Of a DNA stretch of 64,000 bases, positions 8,864-16,926 are shown piece after piece; positions within the stretch are counted from its first letter, which is position 1; each line of letters opens with the position of its first letter. Under the pieces are notes generated by a model. That model saw nothing but the letters and a program-made list of their open reading frames with translations. It had not been told where the DNA came from and made no database searches. A program made the position numbers and the translations under genes. This stretch comes from Streptomyces sp. col6 (GTDB taxonomy: Bacteria > Actinomycetota > Actinomycetes > Streptomycetales > Streptomycetaceae): contig NZ_RDBL01000009.1 in the NCBI RefSeq assembly GCF_008042035.1, positions 335,179 to 399,178 of the forward strand, in the 5' to 3' direction.

Positions 8864-9258
8864 GCGGTCACTTCGGCGGGGACGGGCACGGGCTCGCCCG
8901 CGGGGCGGGTCAGGATTCCGGCGAGGCGGTCCGTCATCTCGGGCAGCAGCCAGTAATAGACCCACGTACCGCGCCGCTCGCAGTCGATCAGGCCGGCCTG
9001 CCGGAGCAGCTTGAGGTGATGCGAGATCGTCGGCTGAGACAGGTCAAAGGCGGGGGTCAGGTCGCAGACGCAGACCTCGCCGCCGGCGCGCGAGGCGATG
9101 ATCGAGAGCAGGCGCAGACGTACCGGGTCGCCCAGCGCCTTGAACACCTTGGCCAGATCTTCGGCCTGCCCCTCGTCGAGAGGGGCGGTCAGCAGTCCGG
9201 GGCAGCAGGCGCCGGTTTCCTCAGCCCGACCGAGCACCATACGCTCTTGTTTCGACAT
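8860..9258 (-). CDS. arsR: ArsR-family arsenic-responsive repressor
   Basis: The 132-residue winged-helix protein has helix-turn-helix DLSQPTISHHLKLLRQAGL. It carries two cysteine sites: Cys18-Cys19 near the N-terminus (GACCPG) and Cys63/Cys65 in EVCVCDL. A vicinal N-terminal pair plus a later cysteine is the As(III) site described for the Corynebacterium glutamicum ArsR, while CVCDL is the classical site, so this protein holds both sets. It heads the acr3-arsC-arsN1 operon and probably represses both divergent units from the 77-bp intergenic region. ATG 9258 was chosen over an upstream frame extension. Confidence 0.93.
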   Translation of the reverse strand: MSKQERMVLGRAEETGACCPGLLTAPLDEGQAEDLAKVFKALGDPVRLRLLSIIASRAGGEVCVCDLTPAFDLSQPTISHHLKLLRQAGLIDCERRGTWVYYWLLPEMTDRLAGILTRPAGEPVPVPAEVTA

Positions 9259-9335
9259 ACTTCTATATTGACAGTCATCTATAAAAGATGCAACCTTGAA
9301 TCGACGGACATCGATACAACGATCGGAACACCGCC
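9259..9335. promoter_or_regulatory. Divergent arsR / arsI-like promoter and putative ArsR operator
   Basis: This short AT-rich gap separates two divergent arsenic genes. On the minus strand TTGCAT (9288-9293) and CAATAT (9265-9270) stand 17 bases apart as a plausible -35/-10 pair for arsR. An odd-centred palindrome TGACAGTCA (9269-9277), flanked by TATA on both sides (9264-9283), overlaps this promoter and is a good candidate ArsR site. A plus-strand TTGACA is embedded at 9268-9273. Confidence 0.65.
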
Positions 9336-9809
9336 ATGTCTCGTGCACAGCTCGCCCTGCGCGTCAGCGACCTTGAAGCGTCGGTCACCTTCTACTCGAA
9401 GCTGTTCGGCGCTGAACCGGCCAAGCGACGCGAGGGGTACGCCAATTTCGCCATCTCCGAGCCGCCGCTCAAGCTCGTGCTGATCGAGGGCGAGCCTGGA
9501 CAGGAAACCCGCCTGGACCACCTCGGCATAGAGGTGGAAGCCACCGAGCAGGTGACCGCCGCGACCACGCGACTCAAGGACGCCGGCCTCGCCACCTTCG
9601 AGGAGAACGACACCTCGTGCTGCTACGCCCTCCAGGACAAGGTCTGGGTGCACGGCCCCGGCAAGGAGCCGTGGGAGGTCTACGTCGTCAAGGCCGACGC
9701 CGACACCCTCGGTAAGAGCGCGGAGCCCAGCCCGGGCGGTGACGCCTGCTGCACCGGCCAGGTCACCGAGGCGGCGCCGGGAACGGCCGGCTGCGAGTGC
9801 GGCAGCTGA
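9336..9809 (+). CDS. arsI: ArsI/CadI-family metalloenzyme, probable C-As lyase
   Basis: The 157-residue protein is a vicinal-oxygen-chelate (glyoxalase/bleomycin-resistance fold) enzyme. Candidate metal ligands are Gln5, His62 (RLDHLGIEVE) and Glu114 (KEPWEVYVV). The vicinal pair Cys95-Cys96 in NDTSCCYALQDKVW is the trivalent organoarsenical-binding site of ArsI, an Fe(II) dioxygenase that cleaves the C-As bond of methylarsenite. A 30-residue tail holds four more cysteines (DACCTG, GCECGS), which could bind arsenic or cadmium. The first ligand is Gln where many relatives have His. The partner ars genes favour ArsI over the cadmium-related CadI role. Confidence 0.85.
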   Translation: MSRAQLALRVSDLEASVTFYSKLFGAEPAKRREGYANFAISEPPLKLVLIEGEPGQETRLDHLGIEVEATEQVTAATTRLKDAGLATFEENDTSCCYALQDKVWVHGPGKEPWEVYVVKADADTLGKSAEPSPGGDACCTGQVTEAAPGTAGCECGS

Positions 9810-10229
9810 CTCGCCGCGCCGCACAACGAATGCGCGGCGTCCCATGAACGACGCGAAGTATGGAGAACGGCCTTTACCGGGCTTGCTGTTCGGGGAACAG
9901 CTCGTGGTGCAGTCGCATCACGGCACGATGCTGCAGTCCCACTTCTCACGCTCGTTGCCACGGCCGACCAGCTGCCCCCCGGCGTGATTCTCGACGGCGG
10001 GCCCGCTTCTGCCGTGACGCGCTATCAGAACCTGGCAACGCCTCTCAGGCATGGGGGTGGCGGTCGTCGTGCGGAGCGCATGGAGGGCGTGCAGTCGAGA
10101 CGGACACGCAAGGCCGTCTCCGCGATGCGCCGCGACCTCGGCCGCTTCCGCCAAAAGGCCTGCGGGTGCGCCGTCGCACTCGACGAGCATGCGCGGACCC
10201 GCCATCCCGACGTCACCGTGGCTTTTGCC
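9810..10229. other. Stretch without a recognisable gene
   Basis: Open frames on both strands overlap, but none has a supported start or known motif. A minus-strand frame runs continuously from here into the Ku-like remnant to the right (10230-10310), so part of it may be decayed coding sequence. Confidence 0.4.
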
Positions 10230-10310
10230 TGCCGTCGCGACGGGCGCGTTCAGGGCGGCCATCGGGTCCATAGCCGGGCTCCCCCGCCCCGTCGCCCGCG
10301 GCCGGCCCCA
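10230..10310 (-). pseudogene. Fragment resembling the C-terminal linker of Ku
   Basis: The minus strand reads SPAMDPMAALNAPVATAGKS. This aligns with GQVMDLMAALNASVTAAKEK of the intact Ku gene in this window (16006-16926). The DNA is also similar, including GTTCAGGGCGGCCATC on the plus strand. No other Ku domain is present around it, so this is a scrap of a second Ku-like copy. Confidence 0.6.
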
Positions 10311-10336
10311 GCCGCGCCGGTCGCGGAGTGGCACAA

Positions 10337-10374
10337 GGCGGTGGGGGCGCCCAATGCTGGGCGCCCCCACCGCC
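10337..10374 (-). terminator. 17-bp perfect hairpin terminator
   Basis: Arms 10337-10353 and 10358-10374 are perfectly complementary around a 4-base loop (ATGC). It lies 17 bases past the stop of the leftward PRC-barrel gene. Confidence 0.85.
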
Positions 10375-10391
10375 GGGAGATTGCTCCGTCG

Positions 10392-10733
10392 TTACGGACG
10401 TCGGTGGCTGTGGTAGTAGCCGCCGATCTGCTCGTGGTAGGCGGCGTCGCCGACGTGCTTGCCCTTGTCGAACTCCGGGGAGCCCTTGATCTGGTCCTTG
10501 GTGAGGTCGACGAAGATCTTCCGCTCTGTGGCGTCAATGCTGCGTACGGTGCCGGCGGGCAGCAGCATGTGCTTGCCGAAGTTCCAGACACCCGTGTCGA
10601 CGACCAGGTAGGAGGAGTCGACGTCGTCCGAGTGCTTGTCGACCTTGCCGATGCTGCCGTCGGTGGCTTCGACCTTGTATCCGATCAGGACGTTTCCGGT
10701 GGTGTGTCCGGCGGTCGGCTGGTAGTCCGACAT
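10392..10733 (-). CDS. PRC-barrel domain protein
   Basis: The 113-residue protein carries a PRC-barrel-like core: NVLIGYKVEATDGSIGKVDK, SSYLVVDTG, then HMLLPAGTVRSID. It ends with a conserved C-terminal motif of Streptomyces stress proteins (EFDKGKHVGD, YHEQIGGYY). The role is unknown; related genes are often linked to osmotic or envelope stress. The family normally begins directly with M-x-x-Y-Q-P-T, hence ATG 10733. An in-frame ATG at 10760 would add nine residues, and neither start has a strong ribosome-binding site. Confidence 0.85.
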   Translation of the reverse strand: MSDYQPTAGHTTGNVLIGYKVEATDGSIGKVDKHSDDVDSSYLVVDTGVWNFGKHMLLPAGTVRSIDATERKIFVDLTKDQIKGSPEFDKGKHVGDAAYHEQIGGYYHSHRRP

Positions 10734-11037
10734 GTTGTCACTCGTAAACGACTCCCTCATTCGACAGCTGTCGCTCCCCCGGCTTCAACGGCGAACGGGG
10801 GCGACATCTCCGGAAAACCGAGAAGATCTCTCAGGGCCTCCTGGGCCCGGGATCATGATCCTCATTCATATCCATCTCCTGCGATCACAGAATGCAGGAG
10901 GGACCGGGGATCCCATCACTGGAGGTCATGGTTCCTGATGGAATCCCCGGCCGAACTCTCCGGGTGCCCGGCAACGTGTCGCCCATGCCGGACATCTCGT
11001 CAGACTCATCCGTCCCTCGGGGCCGGGTATACGTCTG
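10734..11037. promoter_or_regulatory. Upstream region of the PRC-barrel gene
   Basis: This 300-bp gap presumably holds the promoter of the leftward PRC-barrel gene. No gene and no certain promoter boxes are seen in it. Confidence 0.35.
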
Positions 11038-11086
11038 ACGTGCGGGTGGGCCACAACGCTTTCGTCGTTGTGGCCCACCCGCACGT
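11038..11086 (-). terminator. 21-bp perfect hairpin terminator
   Basis: Arms 11038-11058 and 11066-11086 are perfectly complementary with a 7-base loop (CTTTCGT). It lies 25 bases past the stop of the small hydrophobic protein gene and is one of the longest perfect stems in the window. Confidence 0.88.
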
Positions 11087-11111
11087 CGAGGGTCTGCTCA
11101 TTCGGTGGTTG

Positions 11112-11279
11112 TCACCAGCGGTACCAGCGACCACGCTTGCCATTTGCTGTCGGCCGCACCACGAACCCCAGCAGCCAGACCACCAGCACGATAATGGCGA
11201 TCCACCACAGCGCCTTCAGCGCGAAACCCGCGCCGAAGAGGATCAGGGCGAGCAGAAGAACGAGAAGAATGGGAACCAT
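11112..11279 (-). CDS. Small hydrophobic membrane protein
   Basis: The 55-residue protein consists of two membrane helices (VPILLVLLLALILFGAGFA and LWWIAIIVLVVWLLGFVV) and a basic tail GKRGRWYRW. It matches the short 'hydrophobic protein' type common and well conserved in Streptomyces, often next to stress genes. ATG 11279 was chosen because GGAGG stands nine bases upstream. Function unknown. Confidence 0.85.
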   Translation of the reverse strand: MVPILLVLLLALILFGAGFALKALWWIAIIVLVVWLLGFVVRPTANGKRGRWYRW

Positions 11280-11439
11280 GATTATCAACCTCCGAGACAA
11301 CCAGTGCCCCCAAAGCCTTCCCGCACTCCCCCGGCCTTACATAAATCTTACTGGAAGTCGCTCCGGCGTGCCGCCGTCGAGAAACGGTCAGCACCGGCGC
11401 CCGAGTACGCCGGTCGCTCTGTCCTTGCGAGACTCCCCG

Positions 11440-11820
11440 CCAGGTGTCCATGCCGAAGGTGCCCTTGATGTCGGAGGCGATCGTGTGCGCGTTGACGTTG
11501 GCTACGAGCCGGAAGACGGTGGCCTTGCTCGGCCCTCTGACGGACAGGCGTACGGGGTTCTCGCCGGGGTGAGCCTGCATGATCCGTTTCAGTTCGGTGA
11601 TCAGTTGTTGTTGGATGCGGTGGTACGGCAGCCACAGGAGGACGGGCGCTGCTCCGGGACTTTCGGCCGAAGCGACGTCGAGGACCTGGGCCCCCTGACC
11701 GAAGGTGCTGATCGCGCCGTCGCGGTCGGCGAGCTTGATCAGAGCCCAGGCATTCCCCTGTTTGGTGATCTTGTTCTGGACGCCGGTGATGAGTCCGGAC
11801 AGACGGACGACACCTTCGGC
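11440..11820 (-). pseudogene. Remnant of a DNA polymerase III alpha subunit (dnaE) C-terminus
   Basis: The frame reads RLSGLITGVQNKITKQGNAW followed by ALIKLADRDGAI, which matches the OB-fold of actinobacterial DnaE. After a gap that has lost roughly 60 residues it reads APVLLWLPYHRI, LKRIMQAHPGENPVRLSVRG and PSKATVFRL, which matches the extreme C-terminal region of DnaE. No polymerase core is present anywhere near. The frame merges with unrelated sequence on both sides. This is a dead fragment with an internal deletion. Confidence 0.75.
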
Positions 11821-11998
11821 GCGGCCGCACAACAGGTTGCCGTGGGCGTCCGCGTCGCTCTTGTGGGCGTAGCTCCGTAACTGTCGGCTGCATCCGGCAT
11901 GCATATGCGGCGGGCGCGGCCCTGACATTGACCTGCGGTGCCGCGCACCACGATGTTGATGGGGGACATATCTTTCAGCAGTCGTCGAGCCGCCGAAT

Positions 11999-14290
11999 TC
12001 ACGGTGGTGGGACGGAGGCATGGCGTGGGCTGAGAGTGATGAGTGCGATGTCGTCGGTGAGGCGGTGGGTCCATTGGGTCGCATCGGATACGAGATGGCG
12101 GACCAAGCGTGCGGGGTCGGCCGGAGCATGGCGGAGGCGCTCGTCGAGGGGGTAGAAGGCGCCGGAGGCGTCTCGGGCTTCGCTCAGACCGTCGGTGTAC
12201 AGCAGAAGGACAGTTCCAGGAGCTAGAGGGACGGTCGAGGGCGCGGGATCGTGCGCCGGATCGAGCACCCCGAAACCGAGCGGCAGGAGAGCCGGCAGGG
12301 CAAGAGTTTCAGCCCGCCCCGGACCCAGCAGTAACGGAGGAAGGTGCCCGCAGTTGAGGATGCGAACTTCGCCGCTGCCGTCCTCGTGCTCGATGAGGAT
12401 CGCTGTAGCGAACAGTTCGGTGTCCTCATGGGCTGAGGCAGTTCGGGCCAGGTGCTGGTCGAGGTGAGTGGCAAGATCGGCAAGGCCTTGCGTGTCGTGT
12501 GTTCTGCTGCGGAAGCATCCCAGGACGTCATTGACGATCTGCAGGGCCTCCAGCCCTTTACCGCGGACGTCACCGAGCAGGATGCGGCTCCTTCCCGCGG
12601 TGTGCGAGACGTCGTAGAAGTCACCGCCGATGCCGCTCTCAGTTGCGGCCGGCCGGTACAGCCCCTCCAGGTCGAGAGTTCCGAGGTGCCGAGGGATGGG
12701 GCGAAGTACGGCTCGCTGGAGAGCGGTGGCACCCGCTTGAGTACGGGCGAGCCGCGCGCTCTGGCGACCGCTGATCCATACGGCGATCCCGACGATGACT
12801 CCAGTCAGGACGAATACGACCATCGCAAGTGGGCGCTGCGCGTACCGGATCGAACTCAAGGTTGTCACCAGGACGTATTGCACCGCGGCAGCGCCGGCGA
12901 CGGCGAGAGACACGGCTGACCGGCTCAGAACGACGGCGGCCAGAGCCAGACCGGTGACGGTGATCCACAAGAGTTGGCTGATCGTGTCGGTACGCGCTTC
13001 CTGCGCCAGCACAGTCTCGTAGGGGGTGGCGCTGACAGCCGCTCCGCCCAGGATCACGGCAGCCGGGTACACCGAGGCTGCGACCCCGCGTTGAGACACG
13101 GGCAGATCGCTCAGATACTCGGTGACCCAGGCGATCTGCGCCAGGATGATGCCGAAACCGATCGCCACCGAAAGGCCGGTGGCCATAGCAGTAGCCGCAA
13201 CAGGCCGCTGCTGCGAAAGCGTCGAAAGCAGGGCCACGCTGACGGCTGCGAGGGTCAGCCCCAGCGCTGACGCCGCCCGAGGAGACACCCGCTGACGCAG
13301 GCAGGTGAAGCCGGCAACCGCACTTCCCACACCGAATCCGGTCCAGGCGACCAGGCTCGCGGCCTGGCCGGCGCCTACGCCGCTGAGTGACACGAGGAGA
13401 ATGGTGGCCAGCGCCGACTGCCCGAAACCCCAAATGCCTCCGGCTACAACAGTTGCCGCCCTGTGCCGGCCTCCCCTGCCGAGACGTTCTCTGTTGCGCC
13501 GGCGTCTCATGAGCTGCCCCGGCCGCTCTCCGCCCGCGACCGCGTGCAACGCGATCAACGACAGGGCCAGCAAGGTCATGACCTCGGCGTCGAGCCAGTT
13601 GCGGAGCGGTGCCGCCTGCAGCCCTGCCCCCAGCACCACGACCAGCGCGGCACGCGAAGCGAAGCCCTCCACGGAAGCCTGGCGTACTGCCGGAGGGCCC
13701 TTCAGCACTCGCAGTCTGCGTGCGCCGGGATACAGGATCAGACACATCAGCGCGGGCACCGCCTCCACAGCGCGCCAGCCTCCCAGACGACCGGCTGCCA
13801 GCGCCAGCATGACCCCGGCGATCAGAGCCAGGGCGAAGGCGGCAAAAGCTGCCGCGACCGCATGCCTGATCCGGCCGGTGAGATGTGCCGTGGGCACCGC
13901 GGCGACACAGCCGAGAACCACGCCCATAATGGCGGCGCTCTCTACCGCCAGCCCTGCCCAGTACATCCACGCACAGGGGGCCGCCAACAGGACGGCACCG
14001 CCCGCCCCGCCGACGGGAAGGCACCACAGAACCACTCTGCGGGTCCCCCACATGTCAACGGCCCGCCCCGCCAGCAGCACGCCGGCCAGTGACGCGGCAA
14101 CCACGAGGACCTGCGTCGCCGCCCGGGCCGTGAACCCCATATCCAGCGACGAGCCCGCGCGTACCAGCGTGGCACTGTGCAGAGTCGGAGCAAGCAGGCC
14201 CAGCGCCGCCCCCGCCACGAGCAGCGCCCGTCCAAAGAACCCGAACTCTCCCGTGCTATGCCGCTCACGCAGGGAAGGAACCACAGTCAC
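11999..14290 (-). CDS. MFS-like membrane protein fused to a SpoIIE-type PP2C phosphatase
   Basis: The 763-residue protein has two parts. Residues 1 to about 510 contain 12-14 hydrophobic helices with transporter-like features (LAGRAVDMWGTRRVV after the second helix, duplicated halves separated by a basic loop near residue 265). Residues about 536-755 form a SpoIIE/RsbU PPM phosphatase: GIGGDFYDV, ILLGDVRGKGLEAL, LLLYTDGLSEA and TDDIALITL, with the metal-binding aspartates in place. RsbU-type enzymes dephosphorylate STAS antagonists. The membrane half may sense a solute or simply anchor the enzyme. GTG 14290 is used; GTG 14284 is better spaced from AAGGGGG and equally possible. Confidence 0.88.
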   Translation of the reverse strand: MTVVPSLRERHSTGEFGFFGRALLVAGAALGLLAPTLHSATLVRAGSSLDMGFTARAATQVLVVAASLAGVLLAGRAVDMWGTRRVVLWCLPVGGAGGAVLLAAPCAWMYWAGLAVESAAIMGVVLGCVAAVPTAHLTGRIRHAVAAAFAAFALALIAGVMLALAAGRLGGWRAVEAVPALMCLILYPGARRLRVLKGPPAVRQASVEGFASRAALVVVLGAGLQAAPLRNWLDAEVMTLLALSLIALHAVAGGERPGQLMRRRRNRERLGRGGRHRAATVVAGGIWGFGQSALATILLVSLSGVGAGQAASLVAWTGFGVGSAVAGFTCLRQRVSPRAASALGLTLAAVSVALLSTLSQQRPVAATAMATGLSVAIGFGIILAQIAWVTEYLSDLPVSQRGVAASVYPAAVILGGAAVSATPYETVLAQEARTDTISQLLWITVTGLALAAVVLSRSAVSLAVAGAAAVQYVLVTTLSSIRYAQRPLAMVVFVLTGVIVGIAVWISGRQSARLARTQAGATALQRAVLRPIPRHLGTLDLEGLYRPAATESGIGGDFYDVSHTAGRSRILLGDVRGKGLEALQIVNDVLGCFRSRTHDTQGLADLATHLDQHLARTASAHEDTELFATAILIEHEDGSGEVRILNCGHLPPLLLGPGRAETLALPALLPLGFGVLDPAHDPAPSTVPLAPGTVLLLYTDGLSEARDASGAFYPLDERLRHAPADPARLVRHLVSDATQWTHRLTDDIALITLSPRHASVPPP

Positions 14291-14533
14291 CCCCTTGATC
14301 GACTTGGAGAAATTACGTCATGAAGCTGACATAAGGTATCTTCCGCCCGGCTTCCTTGACGGCATGTCAGCCCCATGGCACGACTCGGCCCTGCCAATTA
14401 CCTGAATTCGAGCCTCCGGCAGGACATCCAGGGCGAGGGCCGGGCCGATCTCGACGCGCACGGAAGGAGCAGCTGATGTCCTGTCCTCCAAAAGCCATCG
14501 CTGCACGACGGTGGGAATGTTCCGGACGCTGAC
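14291..14533. promoter_or_regulatory. Divergent upstream region of the MFS-SpoIIE gene
   Basis: This 240-bp gap between the leftward phosphatase gene and a rightward relic presumably contains the phosphatase promoter. No certain boxes are seen. Confidence 0.3.
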
Positions 14534-14970
14534 GTGACCGAGGCGAACGGAGCGGAAGCGGAACGTCGTTCCTTCCTGGCGTACGTACGGGACGTGGCTC
14601 GTCTTCCGGGATTCGAAGGCATCGCGTCGGGGTTCGGCGCAGCGCACGTCGCGCATGCGGTGCGCAGGCCGCTGCTCGAACGTGCGTATCTGCCCGAGGA
14701 GCTGTTCGCCCCGTTGACGGCTGCAGCCGTACGCGACCCTGATCCGAGCTTCTGCCGCTGGTTCGCCGAGCCTGCGGTCTGGCGTTCGGACGCCGCCGGG
14801 TGACGGCCGCGTGGGTCGACTGTCTCCGCCATGGCATGGATGAAGAGCGGGCCGGTGCGGTGCAGGCCTGTTGCTGCCTCTGTACGCGGATGGGTCTCCA
14901 GCGCATGGGCCCGGCGGCGTTCGTGATTTCGCTCCGGACGAGTCCTCAGACATCGGGGAGGCTTGGCTGA
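14534..14970 (+). pseudogene. Frameshifted hypothetical protein gene
   Basis: The first frame from GTG 14534 reads SFLAYVRDVARLPGFEGIAS, then ELFAPLTAAAVRDPDPSFCR and WFAEPAV, and then goes out of phase near 14780. The next frame continues smoothly as AFGRRRVTAAWVDCLRHGM and DEERAGAVQAC up to a stop at 14968-14970. This continuity matches a Streptomyces hypothetical family in which EPA is followed by AFGRRRV. A one-base deletion explains the break. The tail beyond QACC is also degenerate. Function unknown. Confidence 0.65.
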
Positions 14971-15290
14971 CGGCGGGGCGGCGCCTTACCGCCATAAGCA
15001 TCACTGAACGTGACGGATGGCCTTGCGCAGCGTTCGGCCGCGCCAGCCGCGCCGAGGTGCTCACACACCGGAGAGGATGGCGCCGGGATCCAAAAGCGCG
15101 CCCACGCACCCCTTCCCAAGGGCGGCCGGCCTTCGCGACAACCCGCACGTCGAGCGATGCAGAGCGGTAGGTCTGACGCCCGCAAAGCCGGTGCGGGCCA
15201 CTCCTTCGCATGAACGCCTTCCATTACACCCAGGGCGGGAGATACCCCTCCTAGAGTGCACAGTGCAACATTTGAACCGGAAGAAGTGAG
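14971..15290. other. Gap upstream of the EF-hand gene
   Basis: No supported gene. The last 40 bases hold the GGAAGAAGTGAG ribosome-binding region of the EF-hand gene. Confidence 0.4.
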
Positions 15291-15827
15291 ATGTCCATGC
15301 GGGAAGAAGCGATCGCACGGGTCCAACTGGTGTTCACGTTGTTCGATGCCGATGGGAACGGAGTGATCGAGGCAGACGACTTCGAGCTCATGGCGCAAAG
15401 GGTCGTAGCGGCAGTCCCGGACGCAGGCGCAGACAGGCACGAAACAATGGTGAATGCCTTCCGGGCCTACTGGCAGACCCTGGCCGAAGAACTCGACACC
15501 AACCGCGACGGCCGCGTCGACTACGCGGAGTTCCAGGACATCGTCCTCACGCCGGAGCGGTTCTCCGAAGCGGTTACCGGATTCGCCGACGCCCTCACTG
15601 CGATCGCGGACCCGGACGGGGACGGAATGGTCGAACGACCCACGTTCGTAGCTGTCATGAGGGCCATCGGCTTCGCTCCGCACAATATCCACGCCCTCTT
15701 CGACGCCCTGGAACCAGCCGGCGCGAAGCAGGCTTCGGTCCCGGCTTGGACCGAGGCCATCAAGGACTACTACAGGCCGGACGCGACAGGCATCGCGGAC
15801 CACCTGGTCACAGCACCCGCCGGCTGA
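15291..15827 (+). CDS. EF-hand calcium-binding protein (calerythrin-like)
   Basis: The 178-residue protein contains three canonical 12-residue EF-hand loops: DADGNGVIEADD (about residues 19-30), DTNRDGRVDYAE and DPDGDGMVERPT. The fourth expected loop is degenerate. The helical spacing matches the calerythrin-type cytosolic calcium-binding proteins of actinobacteria. No signal peptide is present. Target proteins are unknown. It is convergent with the ku gene and shares an imperfect hairpin region. Confidence 0.93.
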   Translation: MSMREEAIARVQLVFTLFDADGNGVIEADDFELMAQRVVAAVPDAGADRHETMVNAFRAYWQTLAEELDTNRDGRVDYAEFQDIVLTPERFSEAVTGFADALTAIADPDGDGMVERPTFVAVMRAIGFAPHNIHALFDALEPAGAKQASVPAWTEAIKDYYRPDATGIADHLVTAPAG

Positions 15828-15917
15828 CCCACCCACGCCGGCGCGCCCGCTGCCTCCCCCGGAGAAGACCTACGGGTCACCACTGCACAGATGCTTGAAT
15901 GGATGGTAAGGAGCTCA

Positions 15918-15973
15918 GGAAAGCACTGCCCTGCCGTCGGCCCCGCTCTGCACGGACGGCGGCAGGGCTTTCC
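15918..15973. terminator. Imperfect hairpin between EF-hand and ku genes
   Basis: Arms 15918-15938 and 15955-15973 pair with a two-base bulge around a 16-base loop. It sits between two convergent genes and can serve both, though its stem is less perfect than others here. Confidence 0.55.
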
Positions 15974-16005
15974 GGAGCCCGGCTCCGCCGCCCGCCGGTG
16001 ACCGT

Positions 16006-16926
16006 TCAGGACGCAGAGCGCTTCTTCGCGGGTTTCGACGCCCTGGACTTCTTCGTCGCGGTCTTCTTGGCCGCCGGCTTCTTCGCGGTGCTCTTCTTGC
16101 GGGGCCGGATGTCATGGACGGTGGCGTCCTCGCCGCTCTCGCCGCGCTTCTCCTTCGCCGCGGTGACGGAGGCGTTCAGGGCGGCCATCAGGTCCATGAC
16201 CTGACCGCCCTCCCCCGCACCGCCCCTCTCGGCCGGCTCGGGCCGCTCCTTGCCCTCGGACTTCGCCTCGATCAGCTCTTCCAGGGCGTCGCGGTAGTGG
16301 TCCCGGAACTGGGTGATGTCGTCGGTGGTCATGGACTCGGCAAGCTGGACGGCCTGCTCGATCTCCGACTCCTCCAGCTCCACCGGCCGCGGCGCCAGGG
16401 ACTCGGGGCTGCGGACCTCGTCGGGCCAGTGCATCGCGTGCAGCACGATCGCACCCTCGCGCACCTGCAAGAGCCCCAGCCGCTCACGGCCGTGCCACGC
16501 CCATTTCGCGATGGCGACCTTGTCGGAGCGTTCCAGGGCCTTGCGCAGAAGGGTGTAGGGCTTGGCGGCGACCTGGCCGTCGGCCCCGAGGTAATAGCTC
16601 TCGCCGATCCGGACCGGGTCGATGCTGCCGGCGTCGACGAACGCGACGATCTCAATCGCCTTCGCCGTCGGCAGCGGCATCTCCTGCAGCTCCCGGTCGG
16701 TCACCGGGACGACCTCGCCCTTGGAGACCTCGTAGCCCTTGCCGATCTCCTCCTGCGACAGCTCCTTCTCATCGAGCTCGCAGACCTTCCGCGTACGGAC
16801 GCGGCCCATGTCCTCCAGATGCACCCGCCGGAAGTGGATCGAGTGGTCCTCCGTCGCACTGATGATCTTGGTGGGGATCGTGACGAGCCCGAAGCTGATC
16901 GCCCCTGACCACAGCGGCCGCGGCAT
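16006..16926 (-). CDS. ku: Bacterial Ku, NHEJ DNA-end-binding protein
   Basis: The 306-residue protein begins with MPRPLWSGAISFGLVTIPTK and HFRRVHLEDMGRVRTRKVCE. It contains KGYEVSKGEVVPVTDREL, typical of the Ku core beta-barrel that encircles DNA ends as a homodimer. The C-terminal 45 residues are rich in Lys-Ala-Thr repeats (AKKPAAKKTATKK), a DNA-binding tail of actinobacterial Ku. ATG 16926 has GGAGGT eight bases upstream. No ligD gene is adjacent within the window. Confidence 0.96.
   Translation of the reverse strand: MPRPLWSGAISFGLVTIPTKIISATEDHSIHFRRVHLEDMGRVRTRKVCELDEKELSQEEIGKGYEVSKGEVVPVTDRELQEMPLPTAKAIEIVAFVDAGSIDPVRIGESYYLGADGQVAAKPYTLLRKALERSDKVAIAKWAWHGRERLGLLQVREGAIVLHAMHWPDEVRSPESLAPRPVELEESEIEQAVQLAESMTTDDITQFRDHYRDALEELIEAKSEGKERPEPAERGGAGEGGQVMDLMAALNASVTAAKEKRGESGEDATVHDIRPRKKSTAKKPAAKKTATKKSRASKPAKKRSAS

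Noticed and set aside
11098..12129. A 343-residue minus-strand protein
   Set aside because: Only the middle part resembles DnaE. Both ends overlap the small hydrophobic protein gene or the phosphatase gene in wrong frames.
13300..14405. Plus-strand 366-residue frame opposite the MFS-SpoIIE gene
   Set aside because: It is an Ala/Pro/Thr-rich antisense shadow without motifs; the minus-strand frame has clear membrane helices and phosphatase motifs.
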